Source: a bacterium (GTDB lineage Bacteria; Zhuqueibacterota; QNDG01; JAGLOF01). From it: a stretch of DNA of 46,352 nucleotides. Below, piece by piece: positions 17,831 through 26,346 of this stretch (positions are counted from its first letter, which is position 1; each line of letters opens with the position of its first letter). The position numbers and the translations under genes are program-made. The stretch spans positions 1-46,352 of the forward strand of contig JAGLOF010000063.1 in assembly GCA_023139105.1 (NCBI GenBank), written 5' to 3'. The notes beneath the pieces were generated by a model. It was not told the origin of the DNA. It did no database searches and was given only the letters and a program-made list of their open reading frames with translations.

Positions 17831-17851
17831 AAGGAGGTGTTGATGAGATAA
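17831..17851 (+). other. two-codon minigene or decoy ribosome site in the susC leader
   Basis: AAGGAGGTG (17831-17839) is a full-strength Shine-Dalgarno followed after three bases by ATG AGA TAA. The site is 73 bases before the susC ATG and out of reach of it. It could be a start-stop regulatory element, or a chance match. Confidence 0.4.
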
Positions 17852-17923
17852 GTATTTACTACGAAGCAACATAGTGTACCTGCAAGTGGATATACCATAT
17901 TTATTTTTGGAAGGATAATCAAT

Positions 17924-20848
17924 ATGCGATTAAGGATTTGGACTGTTTTACTTTGTCTCCTGATGTTGCCGGTCTTGATTTATGCACAAAATACTGTGAC
18001 CATATCAGGTGGCGTTTTGGATGAGGCAGGAGTGCCTCTGGCCAGTGCTAATATCTTGGTTAAAGGTACGAGCATTGGAGCCGCCAGTAATTTGACTGGT
18101 AATTTCTCCTTTAAGTTTCAAGCTACAGGTAGTTTTACAATTCAAGTGAGATATATAGGTTATAAAACTTATGAGCAGACATTCCGTTCATCAGACAAAA
18201 CTACTGATTTGGAAATTGTCTTAAAGAATGATGTATTTATGGGTGAAGCTGTTGTTGTTACAGGCATTGCTACCAAGCGTTCCAAATCGGTAGCAGAGGT
18301 TGCTGTTGCACGTATAGATGCAGCGGAATTAACTAAAACTCAATCATTTCAGGACATATCACAGTTAGTAGCCGGCAAAATTGCCGGAGTAAATGTTCAG
18401 AATGTCAGTGGTAATGTTGGTAGTGGTGTCAGGTTCAATGTGAGATCAGGTGGTGGACTAAATGGCAATGAGCAGCCCCTGATTATTATTGATGGTATAC
18501 GCATGGATAACTCAACTGTTGGTACAGGTGTTGGCGGCCAGCAGTTTGGTACGCTCTCCGATCTTGATCCCGAAGATATTGCGGACATTGATTTCCTGAA
18601 AGGCCCTGCCGGAGCAGCTTCTTATGGAACTAATGGTTCAAACGGTGTTGTGATTATTACAACAAAACGCGGCCGGATTGCCCAGGGTCAGGGTAAGAAT
18701 ATGAATATTCAGTATAAATTGGTGACAGGTATGAATCAGCAGGCCAAAGAATATACTGAAGATATGATTCTGACTTATAAAGATGCCAATGCAAACTTTG
18801 TAGAAGGTCTTATCCAACAACATGTGTTAAATATTTCCGGCGGTTCTGAAATGGTGAAATATTTTGTTGGACTAAATAAGCGCCGTGAAGATGGCATTAT
18901 GCGTGGTAATATGATGGACAGGACTACATTCCGGGCAAATATTGACATTATTCCTAATGACAAGTTAATGATTAGTGTGAATTCAAGTTTTGGTTTCAAT
19001 GAGAACAAGCGGCCGTTGAATGATGATAATATCGGTGGCTATCTGGGTAATACTGTTCTCGGCTCCAAATCATATCTATTTCTCAAAAGAGATGCTATTA
19101 AAGCCTTTGATGATAAGATAAATTCAAATCGATTTCTCGGTGGATTTAAAGCTCAGTATCGTCCATTTGATAAATTTGAAGCCAGTTTCAGTGTTGGCGT
19201 TGATCATGGAAATATTCGTGAAGACCGCCTTTTTCCCAAAGCACATATTTATCCCTTCGGTTTCCCGGAAGGACGAAAATGGATAAGTGAACGCAGGAAT
19301 ACACAGTTTACCTATGATTTTAATACATCGTATTCATATGCACCATTTGACGGATTATCTATCGTATCAAATGTGGGTGCACAGATTTTTGATCGTAAAC
19401 TACATTCTGTATTTATCGAAAAATATGGTTTTGCAACAGGCTTGATTACAAATATCGGTGCCGGTGAAGAACTAAGCAGTGGTGATGAAGGACATGTACA
19501 TACACGTGATGTTGGTCTTTTTACATCACACTCATTGAATTATTTTGATAAATATTTTATGACATTGATGGTACGTAAAGAATTTGCCAGTTCTATTGGT
19601 GCCGATGCTCCCAGCATAATCTATCCCAGTTTTCAGTTTGCTACACGTTTAGATAGATTGGGACTTGCACCAAGTTTTTTTAATATGTTGAAAATAAGAG
19701 CCGCTTATGGTGAGTCCGGTCGTCTTCCGGGCCGTTTGGCCGGTATTCCTGTGCTGTGGTACGCTCAGCAATCCGGCTATGGCTCAGCTGCATGGCTTTC
19801 AAATATTGGTAATACCTCTATAAAACCTGAGCGAATCAAGGAATTTGAAATTGGATTTGATGCTGAACTGTTTACTTACTACTCAGCAGAAATCACATAC
19901 TATAAGCAATATGCCGAAGATTCAATCATTGATTTCTTAAATTCTCCATCTACTGGTCTAACTGCATCTGCAATTCCATACAATGTCGGTGGTGTTGATG
20001 GTTGGGGTATAGAATCAATGTTGCAGGGTAAACCCATCCGGGCACGTAATTTTGAGATGGATTTCAGTTTGATTAATAATATTCAGAAAAATGAAGTTAC
20101 AGACTTGGGTGGAGCCCAACCCATTTATGATGGTTCCTGGAATTATTGTGTAATTAATGAAGGAATGCCCAAGCATTCATTCTTTATGCCAAAAGTTGCA
20201 GGTGCTGACTTCAATGAGGACGGCAGCTACAAAGGTGTACGCCTTGAAAATGATGGTAAGAATGTTTTCATTGGCAATCCTGTTCCTGAGTATACTGGTT
20301 CATTCTCATTAAGCTTTAGAATATTTAAAAAGTTTAGAATCAATGCCCTGGCAGAATGGGCAAGAGGTCACCAGATCTTAAACCTTACCCGTCTTTGGAG
20401 TATAAATTTTACAGGCCGCTCACCATTGGGCGCAAATGTAAAAGAGTATCTGGAACTTCAGGATCAGCTTGGATTAGTTGACTGGTATGACGACAAAGCT
20501 GCGTATGATATTGGCTCAGCAGAGTATAATGAAGCCGCAGAAGATTTTGCCAGAATGGATCCACGCTATGCATCCAACTTTGTGGAAGATGCAGATTTTC
20601 TAAAATTGAGAGAAGTCAGCGTAAGTTATGACTTTACAGAATTAGCCGATCGTTTTCTGGATAAGCCGTTATTTTCTAATCTGGTTCTGGGTGTGAGCGG
20701 ACGTAACCTGTTTACATTAACAGATTATATAGGCCCTGATCCTGAAATCAGCATGGGCGGATCCAATGATACTCAAGTCCGTGGATATGATATGTTGACC
20801 TTGCAGAACCCAAAGGTATATACATTATGGCTAAGAGTTGGTCTGTAA
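17924..20848 (+). CDS. SusC/RagA-family TonB-linked outer-membrane transporter
   Basis: A 974-residue outer-membrane barrel that imports large nutrients with TonB energy. A signal peptide (1-22, ending IYAQ) is followed by a carboxypeptidase-regulatory-like domain (about 25-110; ISGGVLDEAGVPLASANILV). The plug domain (about 115-250) has ISQLVAGKIAGVNVQNVSG, PLIIIDGIRMDN and the GTNGSNGVVIITTKRG signature of the SusC family. The rest is beta-barrel, ending in an aromatic-rich strand (VYTLWLRVGL). The partner SusD gene follows 18 bases later, and a secreted S9 peptidase comes after that, pointing to peptides rather than glycans as cargo. No glycoside hydrolase is linked here. Expression probably depends on the promoter and dyads upstream. 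Confidence 0.95.
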   Translation: MRLRIWTVLLCLLMLPVLIYAQNTVTISGGVLDEAGVPLASANILVKGTSIGAASNLTGNFSFKFQATGSFTIQVRYIGYKTYEQTFRSSDKTTDLEIVLKNDVFMGEAVVVTGIATKRSKSVAEVAVARIDAAELTKTQSFQDISQLVAGKIAGVNVQNVSGNVGSGVRFNVRSGGGLNGNEQPLIIIDGIRMDNSTVGTGVGGQQFGTLSDLDPEDIADIDFLKGPAGAASYGTNGSNGVVIITTKRGRIAQGQGKNMNIQYKLVTGMNQQAKEYTEDMILTYKDANANFVEGLIQQHVLNISGGSEMVKYFVGLNKRREDGIMRGNMMDRTTFRANIDIIPNDKLMISVNSSFGFNENKRPLNDDNIGGYLGNTVLGSKSYLFLKRDAIKAFDDKINSNRFLGGFKAQYRPFDKFEASFSVGVDHGNIREDRLFPKAHIYPFGFPEGRKWISERRNTQFTYDFNTSYSYAPFDGLSIVSNVGAQIFDRKLHSVFIEKYGFATGLITNIGAGEELSSGDEGHVHTRDVGLFTSHSLNYFDKYFMTLMVRKEFASSIGADAPSIIYPSFQFATRLDRLGLAPSFFNMLKIRAAYGESGRLPGRLAGIPVLWYAQQSGYGSAAWLSNIGNTSIKPERIKEFEIGFDAELFTYYSAEITYYKQYAEDSIIDFLNSPSTGLTASAIPYNVGGVDGWGIESMLQGKPIRARNFEMDFSLINNIQKNEVTDLGGAQPIYDGSWNYCVINEGMPKHSFFMPKVAGADFNEDGSYKGVRLENDGKNVFIGNPVPEYTGSFSLSFRIFKKFRINALAEWARGHQILNLTRLWSINFTGRSPLGANVKEYLELQDQLGLVDWYDDKAAYDIGSAEYNEAAEDFARMDPRYASNFVEDADFLKLREVSVSYDFTELADRFLDKPLFSNLVLGVSGRNLFTLTDYIGPDPEISMGGSNDTQVRGYDMLTLQNPKVYTLWLRVGL

Positions 20849-20866
20849 AGCATTGAGGAGATAGTT

Positions 20867-22093
20867 ATGAAAAAGCAATTTTTCCCATTAGTAATTATGC
20901 TGTTTTTATTGCTGCTATTAGGAACGGCATGTGAAGACTATGTAACATCCACTGATCCATTAATTGACCGTGTTGAAGATCAGTACCTTACAGAAGAATC
21001 TCAAGTGCCATTTATAATAAGCGGTGTAAAAGCAAAATTTTCTGCTGCAATTGATCATCTGTTTACAATGGCAGGAGTCCTGTCCGATGAGATGTTCTTT
21101 GATGTCGCTGTTGTCGGTGCCACTTATCCCGATTTCGATAGTTTTAACAGGGGAGAGATGCGTGACGATATGACACATATTGCGGGCCCATACAATGATA
21201 TCGGTGAGCTTCGTTTCATGGGTGATGATCTTATCAGGCGTCTTGAGAGCTTGGAATTTGAGGATGCGGATCTTGCAAATGAAGCCGCGTTTGTAGCAAA
21301 TTTTTATGGCGGTGCATTTCCCAGGTACTTGTTGGCGGGATACTGGGCACTGGCTCGTAATCAACCTGGCGGTACTATAGATAACAGTGCATTTATTGCA
21401 GCCGGCACTCTCTATGCTGATGCCATTGAAAAGGCCAAGACTGCATTGACATTTACCAGCGATGCTGTTTTGATACGCACGGTAAATACTTTTATTGCCA
21501 GAGTGTATCTGTTCCAGGGTAGTTATGCCCTGGCTGCCCAGCATGCGGCATTAGGCTTGGTTGAGGGTGATGCTCCATTTGAGGCTCTTTATTCCCTGGT
21601 AGGTCTGCAAAACACATGGTATCATAATGCAGGTAGAGGACGTTGTAATGGTGCTGCTGCATGGCGTTTGTCTGAGTATATTGAAGCTGATGCAAATGAA
21701 GCCAATCGTCTTCCCCTTACAAATCCCAACAGCACAGATGGAATTCTTTATTGGATGCAGGATAAATATCCTTCAGTAGGTTCTCCTATTCATTTTTTAA
21801 CATGGCAGGAGACTAGCCTTATTTTAGCAGAGTGTGCTTTGCGCGGTGCCGGTGGCGGAGATGCTTTGGCTCTTGTCAATTCCGTTCGGGCATTTTACAG
21901 CATTGATGCTCTGGCTCAAGTTGATATGGAAGTCCTTATTGTTGAACGTGACAAACAACTGGCATTTACCGGTATGCGTTTGATAGATCAACGTCGTTTT
22001 GATGATGCTTATGGAACCTGGCATCTTGGTGATGAAGCATGGCGTTATTTTATTATTCCCAATGATGAACGCAACGGAAATCCAAATATTTAA
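20867..22093 (+). CDS. SusD/RagB-family surface lipoprotein
   Basis: A 408-residue lipoprotein that caps the SusC barrel and captures substrate at the cell surface. The signal peptide ends in a lipobox (LLGTAC, Cys22). The mature protein is mostly helical with the SusD/RagB pattern: repeated TPR-like helices (NTFIARVYLFQGSYALAAQH), LTWQETSLILAECALRG, and a C-terminal VERDKQLAFTGMRLIDQRR, the usual R/D-x-x-R-F motif region. It is shorter than the typical 500 residues, as in the compact SusD forms that occur outside Bacteroidota. GAGGAG precedes the ATG. It is co-transcribed with susC and followed by a stable hairpin and a terminator. Confidence 0.9.
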   Translation: MKKQFFPLVIMLFLLLLLGTACEDYVTSTDPLIDRVEDQYLTEESQVPFIISGVKAKFSAAIDHLFTMAGVLSDEMFFDVAVVGATYPDFDSFNRGEMRDDMTHIAGPYNDIGELRFMGDDLIRRLESLEFEDADLANEAAFVANFYGGAFPRYLLAGYWALARNQPGGTIDNSAFIAAGTLYADAIEKAKTALTFTSDAVLIRTVNTFIARVYLFQGSYALAAQHAALGLVEGDAPFEALYSLVGLQNTWYHNAGRGRCNGAAAWRLSEYIEADANEANRLPLTNPNSTDGILYWMQDKYPSVGSPIHFLTWQETSLILAECALRGAGGGDALALVNSVRAFYSIDALAQVDMEVLIVERDKQLAFTGMRLIDQRRFDDAYGTWHLGDEAWRYFIIPNDERNGNPNI

Positions 22094-22104
22094 GTTTAAT
22101 TTTA

Positions 22105-22135
22105 CAATGCTGCCCCGGCTCCCGGGGTAGTATTG
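22105..22135. other. very stable stem-loop 3-prime of susD
   Basis: Fourteen-base arms CAATGCTGCCCCGG and CCGGGGTAGTATTG pair throughout (with G-U pairs) around a three-base loop. No T-run follows, so it may protect the susC-susD mRNA 3-prime end rather than terminate by itself. Confidence 0.65.
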
Positions 22136-22206
22136 TCATAGAATGTATGGATATTTATTATTTATCCCCCCCCGCATCAAAATGCCTATATACCTCCTGC
22201 CCTGGG

Positions 22207-22247
22207 TCTCCCCAATAAAGATAGAATAATCTTTTGGGGAGATTTTT
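22207..22247 (+). terminator. rho-independent terminator after susD
   Basis: TCTCCCC pairs with GGGGAGA, with further A-T pairs and small bulges toward the loop, and TTTTT follows directly. It lies 43 bases before the S9 peptidase start, so that gene probably has its own promoter or relies on read-through. Confidence 0.75.
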
Positions 22248-22289
22248 ACTTAGTGTCAGAATTATTGAAAGTATTGTGAGGAATTATCT

Positions 22290-24332
22290 ATGAGATTAGA
22301 AAGATCAGTCTATGTAGTTGTGTTATTAATAGGTCTTCGTATTTTTGCCAGTCAATTCGTGTATGCACAAGATAAGAATGTCAGCTCCCCGGATAAATGG
22401 ACTCGCCGGCTATCAATGCGATTTCGGCAATTATCACAGCTTGTAATGTCTCCCGATGGCAATGACGCAGCTTTTGTTGTTCGTGAGGCACTTATTGATG
22501 GTGAGCTGTCTGAGTTTCAAAATCATATTTGGATGGTCTCTGTAAAAGGTGGTGAAGAAGTTCAATATACACAAGGCAGCCATTCATGCAGCAGTCCTGC
22601 TTACTCTCCTGATGGCCGTAATATAACCTTTTTGACGACTCGCTCCGGTAAGATGCAGATATGGATGATGCCGGTTAACGGTGGCGAAGCGTATCAAATT
22701 ACTGATGTGCCTGAAGGCGTGGCTACGTACCATTGGTCGGCCTGTGGAAAATTTATTGCATTTACAATGGTTGAACCTCATTCGGAAGAGGAGAAACGTC
22801 AGAAGAGTCAAAAACAAGATGTTGTATTTGTCGATGAAGATTTACGAAATTGTAGCCTTTATCGGTTACAAATAGAGAAAGATGCAAAGGGTATCCGTCC
22901 TGTCAAACGCTTGACTGATGGTACTTACCATGTAGCATCATTTGATTGGGCACCCGATTCCCGGAGTATAGTTATTGCTCATCAGGCCACTCCAAGCCCT
23001 AATGACGGGTACTACGGTGATTCAAATATAGCAATAGTTCCCTCTGACAGCGGACAGGTCAGGCCGCTGGTTGGCTGGCCCGGGACAGATTCATCACCAT
23101 TATTCTCTTCAGATGGGAAAATGATCGCGTTTTCTTCCAATGGAGGCCGACCGGAACCCATAGGTCTACGGGATCTATATATTGTCCCGTCAAAAGGCGG
23201 ATCACCCAAAAAATTAGCAGATACGCCTGATCGCAATGTCAGTATTATTGATTGGTCTAAGGATAGTAAGAATATTTTCGTCTCGGAATTTATTGGAACG
23301 ACGCGGCATATTTTGGTTGTACCCGTCAATGGAAAACAGTATAAGTTATTAACAAACGATCATGTTGTTGTCGGATCAGCCGCTTTTAATAATGCTTCTG
23401 ATAAGATGGCTATGATAATTGAGAGTTCAGAATCTCCGGCGGAAATTTATGTTTCAAAAGTTAAAGTATTTAAACCTATTCAGCTGACACATATTCATGA
23501 AAATGTAGACAGGCCGGTGATGAGTCGTACTGATGTAATTTCATGGAAATCAAATGATGGTATGACTATTGAAGGCCTGTTGACTTATCCTGCCGCGTAT
23601 AAAAGTGAGCAGAAATATCCTCTCATTGTGGATATCCACGGCGGCCCGGCTGGAGTATTCAGTGAAAACTTTACAGGTGGCCCCGATGTCTATATGCTCC
23701 AATATTTTGCGCAGAATGGATACGCTGTGCTACGCCCGAATCCTCGTGGCAGTACTGGCTATGGGCGTATCTTCCGTTATGCAAATGTACAGGATTGGGG
23801 AATTGGTGATTACAATGACATCATGAGTGGTGTTGATCATGTAATTGCTATAGGAGTAGCTCATGAGGATAGCCTATGCGTTGCAGGATGGAGCTATGGC
23901 GGTTATATGACATCTGTGGTAGTCACAAAGACAAATCGATTTAAAGCAGCAAGCATGGGTGCAGGCCTGCCAAATATGATTAGTATGGTTAATTCCAGCG
24001 ATATTCCCAATTATATGGTAGCACACATGGGTGGAGAAGTTTTTGATAATTTTGAACGTTATGAACGTCACTCGGCTATCTATCAAATTAAAAACGTTGT
24101 AACACCAACGCAGATTATACATGGGCAGCAGGATTTTCGTGTTCCTTTTACTCAGGGACTTGAATTGTTTAGAGGATTGAAACGTATGGGTGTATCAACT
24201 GAGATGATAGCATATCCCAGAACTCCGCACTGGCCTCGTGAACCTAAATTTATGATGGATGCACCATACAGAATACTTAAATGGTTTGAGACTCATCTTC
24301 GTGGCCGGTCTTTTACTGAAAATGCATTTTAG
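22290..24332 (+). CDS. secreted S9-family prolyl oligopeptidase-like peptidase
   Basis: A 680-residue serine peptidase exported by a signal peptide (cleavage after VYAQ). Residues about 40-390 form a WD40/TolB-type beta-propeller (SPAYSPDGRNITFLTTRSG, HWSACGKFIAFTM). The C-terminal alpha/beta-hydrolase domain begins near YPLIVDIHGGPAG and contains NPRGSTGYG. The catalytic Ser is in GWSYGGYM (residue 535), Asp in GQQDFRVPF (615) and His in RTPHWPRE (647). S9 enzymes cut short peptides, often after proline or as acylaminoacyl peptidases. Its place after susC-susD suggests that it processes peptides taken up by that pair. A terminator precedes it, so co-regulation is uncertain. Confidence 0.93.
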   Translation: MRLERSVYVVVLLIGLRIFASQFVYAQDKNVSSPDKWTRRLSMRFRQLSQLVMSPDGNDAAFVVREALIDGELSEFQNHIWMVSVKGGEEVQYTQGSHSCSSPAYSPDGRNITFLTTRSGKMQIWMMPVNGGEAYQITDVPEGVATYHWSACGKFIAFTMVEPHSEEEKRQKSQKQDVVFVDEDLRNCSLYRLQIEKDAKGIRPVKRLTDGTYHVASFDWAPDSRSIVIAHQATPSPNDGYYGDSNIAIVPSDSGQVRPLVGWPGTDSSPLFSSDGKMIAFSSNGGRPEPIGLRDLYIVPSKGGSPKKLADTPDRNVSIIDWSKDSKNIFVSEFIGTTRHILVVPVNGKQYKLLTNDHVVVGSAAFNNASDKMAMIIESSESPAEIYVSKVKVFKPIQLTHIHENVDRPVMSRTDVISWKSNDGMTIEGLLTYPAAYKSEQKYPLIVDIHGGPAGVFSENFTGGPDVYMLQYFAQNGYAVLRPNPRGSTGYGRIFRYANVQDWGIGDYNDIMSGVDHVIAIGVAHEDSLCVAGWSYGGYMTSVVVTKTNRFKAASMGAGLPNMISMVNSSDIPNYMVAHMGGEVFDNFERYERHSAIYQIKNVVTPTQIIHGQQDFRVPFTQGLELFRGLKRMGVSTEMIAYPRTPHWPREPKFMMDAPYRILKWFETHLRGRSFTENAF

Positions 24333-24406
24333 CGGATAGATTAATGTAAATTGGTGTAGATATCAGATAGAAAATGATTGAACTTCGAGTTGTTTTCACT
24401 TACATT

Positions 24407-24445
24407 GAAAGCGTGGCACTATATAGGGCCACGCTTTCTTTTATT
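24407..24445 (+). terminator. rho-independent terminator after the S9 peptidase
   Basis: Perfect 11-base arms GAAAGCGTGGC and GCCACGCTTTC enclose a ten-base loop and are followed by TTTTATT. Confidence 0.88.
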
Positions 24446-24479
24446 GAAATTTTAAGCCCCATATTCGCGGAGGCCGGCC

Positions 24480-26054
24480 ATGCAAGTATGTACGCCTGAA
24501 GAGATGCGTAATCTGGATCACCTTGCCATTCATGATTATCAGATTCCTGAGACAATTTTAATGGAAAATGCCGGCTTAGCGGCTTTTCGTGTCATAATGG
24601 ACCGTTTTCACTTGCAGGGCCTCAGTGTTGCAATACTTGCGGGTTCAGGCAATAATGGCGGAGACGGCCTGGTTGTGGCGCGGCATGTTCACGCACACGG
24701 CGGAATTCCATATTTGTTGTTGTTGGATGATCCCGGTAAATTTACAGGAGCTGCCAAGGTAAATTTATCAATAATGCAGAGCCTTCCAGTTTCTATGGAG
24801 TTGATTACTTCACTGGAATGTCTTGAGGACGTCCTGGATGATGCAGACTTAATTGTTGATGCCATTTTTGGTACCGGGCTTGATAGAAAAGTCAGTGGGT
24901 TTTTTAAGAAAGTAATATGTAGTGCCAATGAGAGTGGGCTCCCTATTATTTCTCTGGATATACCATCAGGAATATCCGGCCTCTCAGGTCAGATAATGGG
25001 TGAAGCTATTCAGGCAGATGTGACAATCAGTTTCGGGCTGCCCAAGCGGGGTAATCTGTTCTATCCTGGTTATGAACGCGGTGGTGAACTATTTGTCACA
25101 CATATAGGATTCCCGTATAGTCTGCAAAGATCAGATGATATTGAGGTTTCTGTCTCCATGCCTGTACCTCTGCCTCCCAGGCAGGAGGCAGGATATAAGT
25201 CGACATTTGGAGACGCACTATTTATTGCCGGTGCAATGGGCTACTTTGGTGCACCGGTGTTCAGTGCAATGGCACATCTGCGTTCGGGTGGAGGTTATGC
25301 ACGGCTTGCAGCACCGGCATCAATTATACCATTTCTGGCTGCCAGAGGGGGTGAAATTGTATATCATCCGCAGATGGAGACAGATGAAGCAACGCTGTCC
25401 TCAACTGCTAAAGATGAGCTTATAAATTTAGCCGATCACTCAGATTTTGTAGTCATTGGGCCCGGACTCTCTTTGAATGATGATACGCAGTCTCTTGTGC
25501 GTGAATTAGTGCATTCAATAAAAAAACCGATGTTGATTGATGGAGACGGCCTTGCTGCTCTATGTGGTGGAGATGAGATGATATATCAGCGGCAAGTTTC
25601 TACTGTCTTGACTCCGCATCAGGGTGAGATGGTCAGGCTCTCAGGGAAAACCAAGGCTGCAATATTAGCAGATCCGGTGTTGATAATTCAAAATGAGGCC
25701 GTAAAACGCAATGCAATCATTGTTTTGAAAGGTGCGCATTCACTTATCGGCTTCCCTGATGAACGTGTTTTTATAAACCTATCAGGGAACTCCGGCATGG
25801 CTACAGCCGGTTCCGGCGATGTGCTTACAGGCGTCATTTCGGCTATGTTCGGTTTGGGTCTGCCTTTGGAACAGGCTGTGTTGAATGCTGTCTTTTTGCA
25901 CGGTTTTGCCGGTGATCTGGCTGCCGATGAATTAGGAGCTGACGGACTCACTGCCGGTGATATTCTGAACTACCTTCCCACGGCAATGCAGCAATATAGA
26001 GAGCATCGCGAAGATATTTTGCAAGATTATTATCATACAATCGTCACAATTTAA
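24480..26054 (+). CDS. nnr: bifunctional NAD(P)H-hydrate epimerase / ADP-dependent NAD(P)H-hydrate dehydratase
   Basis: A 524-residue metabolite-repair enzyme that converts damaged NAD(P)H hydrates back to NAD(P)H. The N-terminal YjeF_N epimerase domain (about 1-210) has ETILMENAG, VAILAGSGNNGGDGLVVAR and SLDIPSGISGLSG. The C-terminal kinase-like dehydratase domain (about 230-510) has KSTFGDALFIAGAMGYFGAP, LTPHQGEMVRLSG, VLKGAHSLIGFP and the nucleotide-binding NSGMATAGSGDVLTG. Both halves look intact. It is a single gene with a terminator upstream. Immediately after its stop lies the fossil tail of an unrelated S9 peptidase, so its last codons may border a recombination scar. Confidence 0.95.
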   Translation: MQVCTPEEMRNLDHLAIHDYQIPETILMENAGLAAFRVIMDRFHLQGLSVAILAGSGNNGGDGLVVARHVHAHGGIPYLLLLDDPGKFTGAAKVNLSIMQSLPVSMELITSLECLEDVLDDADLIVDAIFGTGLDRKVSGFFKKVICSANESGLPIISLDIPSGISGLSGQIMGEAIQADVTISFGLPKRGNLFYPGYERGGELFVTHIGFPYSLQRSDDIEVSVSMPVPLPPRQEAGYKSTFGDALFIAGAMGYFGAPVFSAMAHLRSGGGYARLAAPASIIPFLAARGGEIVYHPQMETDEATLSSTAKDELINLADHSDFVVIGPGLSLNDDTQSLVRELVHSIKKPMLIDGDGLAALCGGDEMIYQRQVSTVLTPHQGEMVRLSGKTKAAILADPVLIIQNEAVKRNAIIVLKGAHSLIGFPDERVFINLSGNSGMATAGSGDVLTGVISAMFGLGLPLEQAVLNAVFLHGFAGDLAADELGADGLTAGDILNYLPTAMQQYREHREDILQDYYHTIVTI

Positions 26055-26232
26055 CCTGGGCAGTGAAGCCTATATGTTTAATTATAACGGTGAAAAACAT
26101 GGTCTTAGAAAGCGTGTCAATCAGGAAGACTGGACTATTCGCCTGGCAGAATTTTTTGATCATCATCTGAAAGGTGCTGATAAACCGGCGTGGATGAAGA
26201 ATGGTATAAAGGCCTGGGAGAAAGAAAAGTAG
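26050..26232 (+). pseudogene. C-terminal remnant of an S9 (DPP-like) peptidase
   Basis: About 60 codons with no start read LGSEAYMFNYNGEKHGLRKR, then FFDHHLKGADKPAWMKNG, and end in TAG at 26230. This is the standard end of a secreted S9 oligopeptidase, including the region just before and after the catalytic His (EKHGL). The homology begins within a few bases of the nnr stop codon, in another frame. The intact S9 gene upstream (22290) has a different C-terminus, so this is a relic of a separate paralogue, not a recent duplicate of it. Confidence 0.8.
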
Positions 26233-26346
26233 CCCTAGACAATAAAAAATGAATATTTTTCATTGCAAGCTGTTTATTAGGTCGTATTTCAAGAGCGCGT
26301 AAAGGACACGCGGGGAGAATAAAAAAAACTTATCAGGAGAGTTAAA

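Larger units (their letters stand above)
17574..17923. other. divergent control region between the XRE-cupin gene and susC
   Basis: This 350-base region holds, in order, the XRE ribosome binding site, an AT-rich stretch, a near-consensus promoter facing susC, two related inverted repeats, a minigene with a perfect Shine-Dalgarno, and the susC leader. Confidence 0.8.

Noticed and set aside
20960..21544. 194-codon open frame on the minus strand inside susD
   Set aside because: It is fully antisense to a well-supported SusD gene, and its protein is Cys/His/Ile-rich without any domain.
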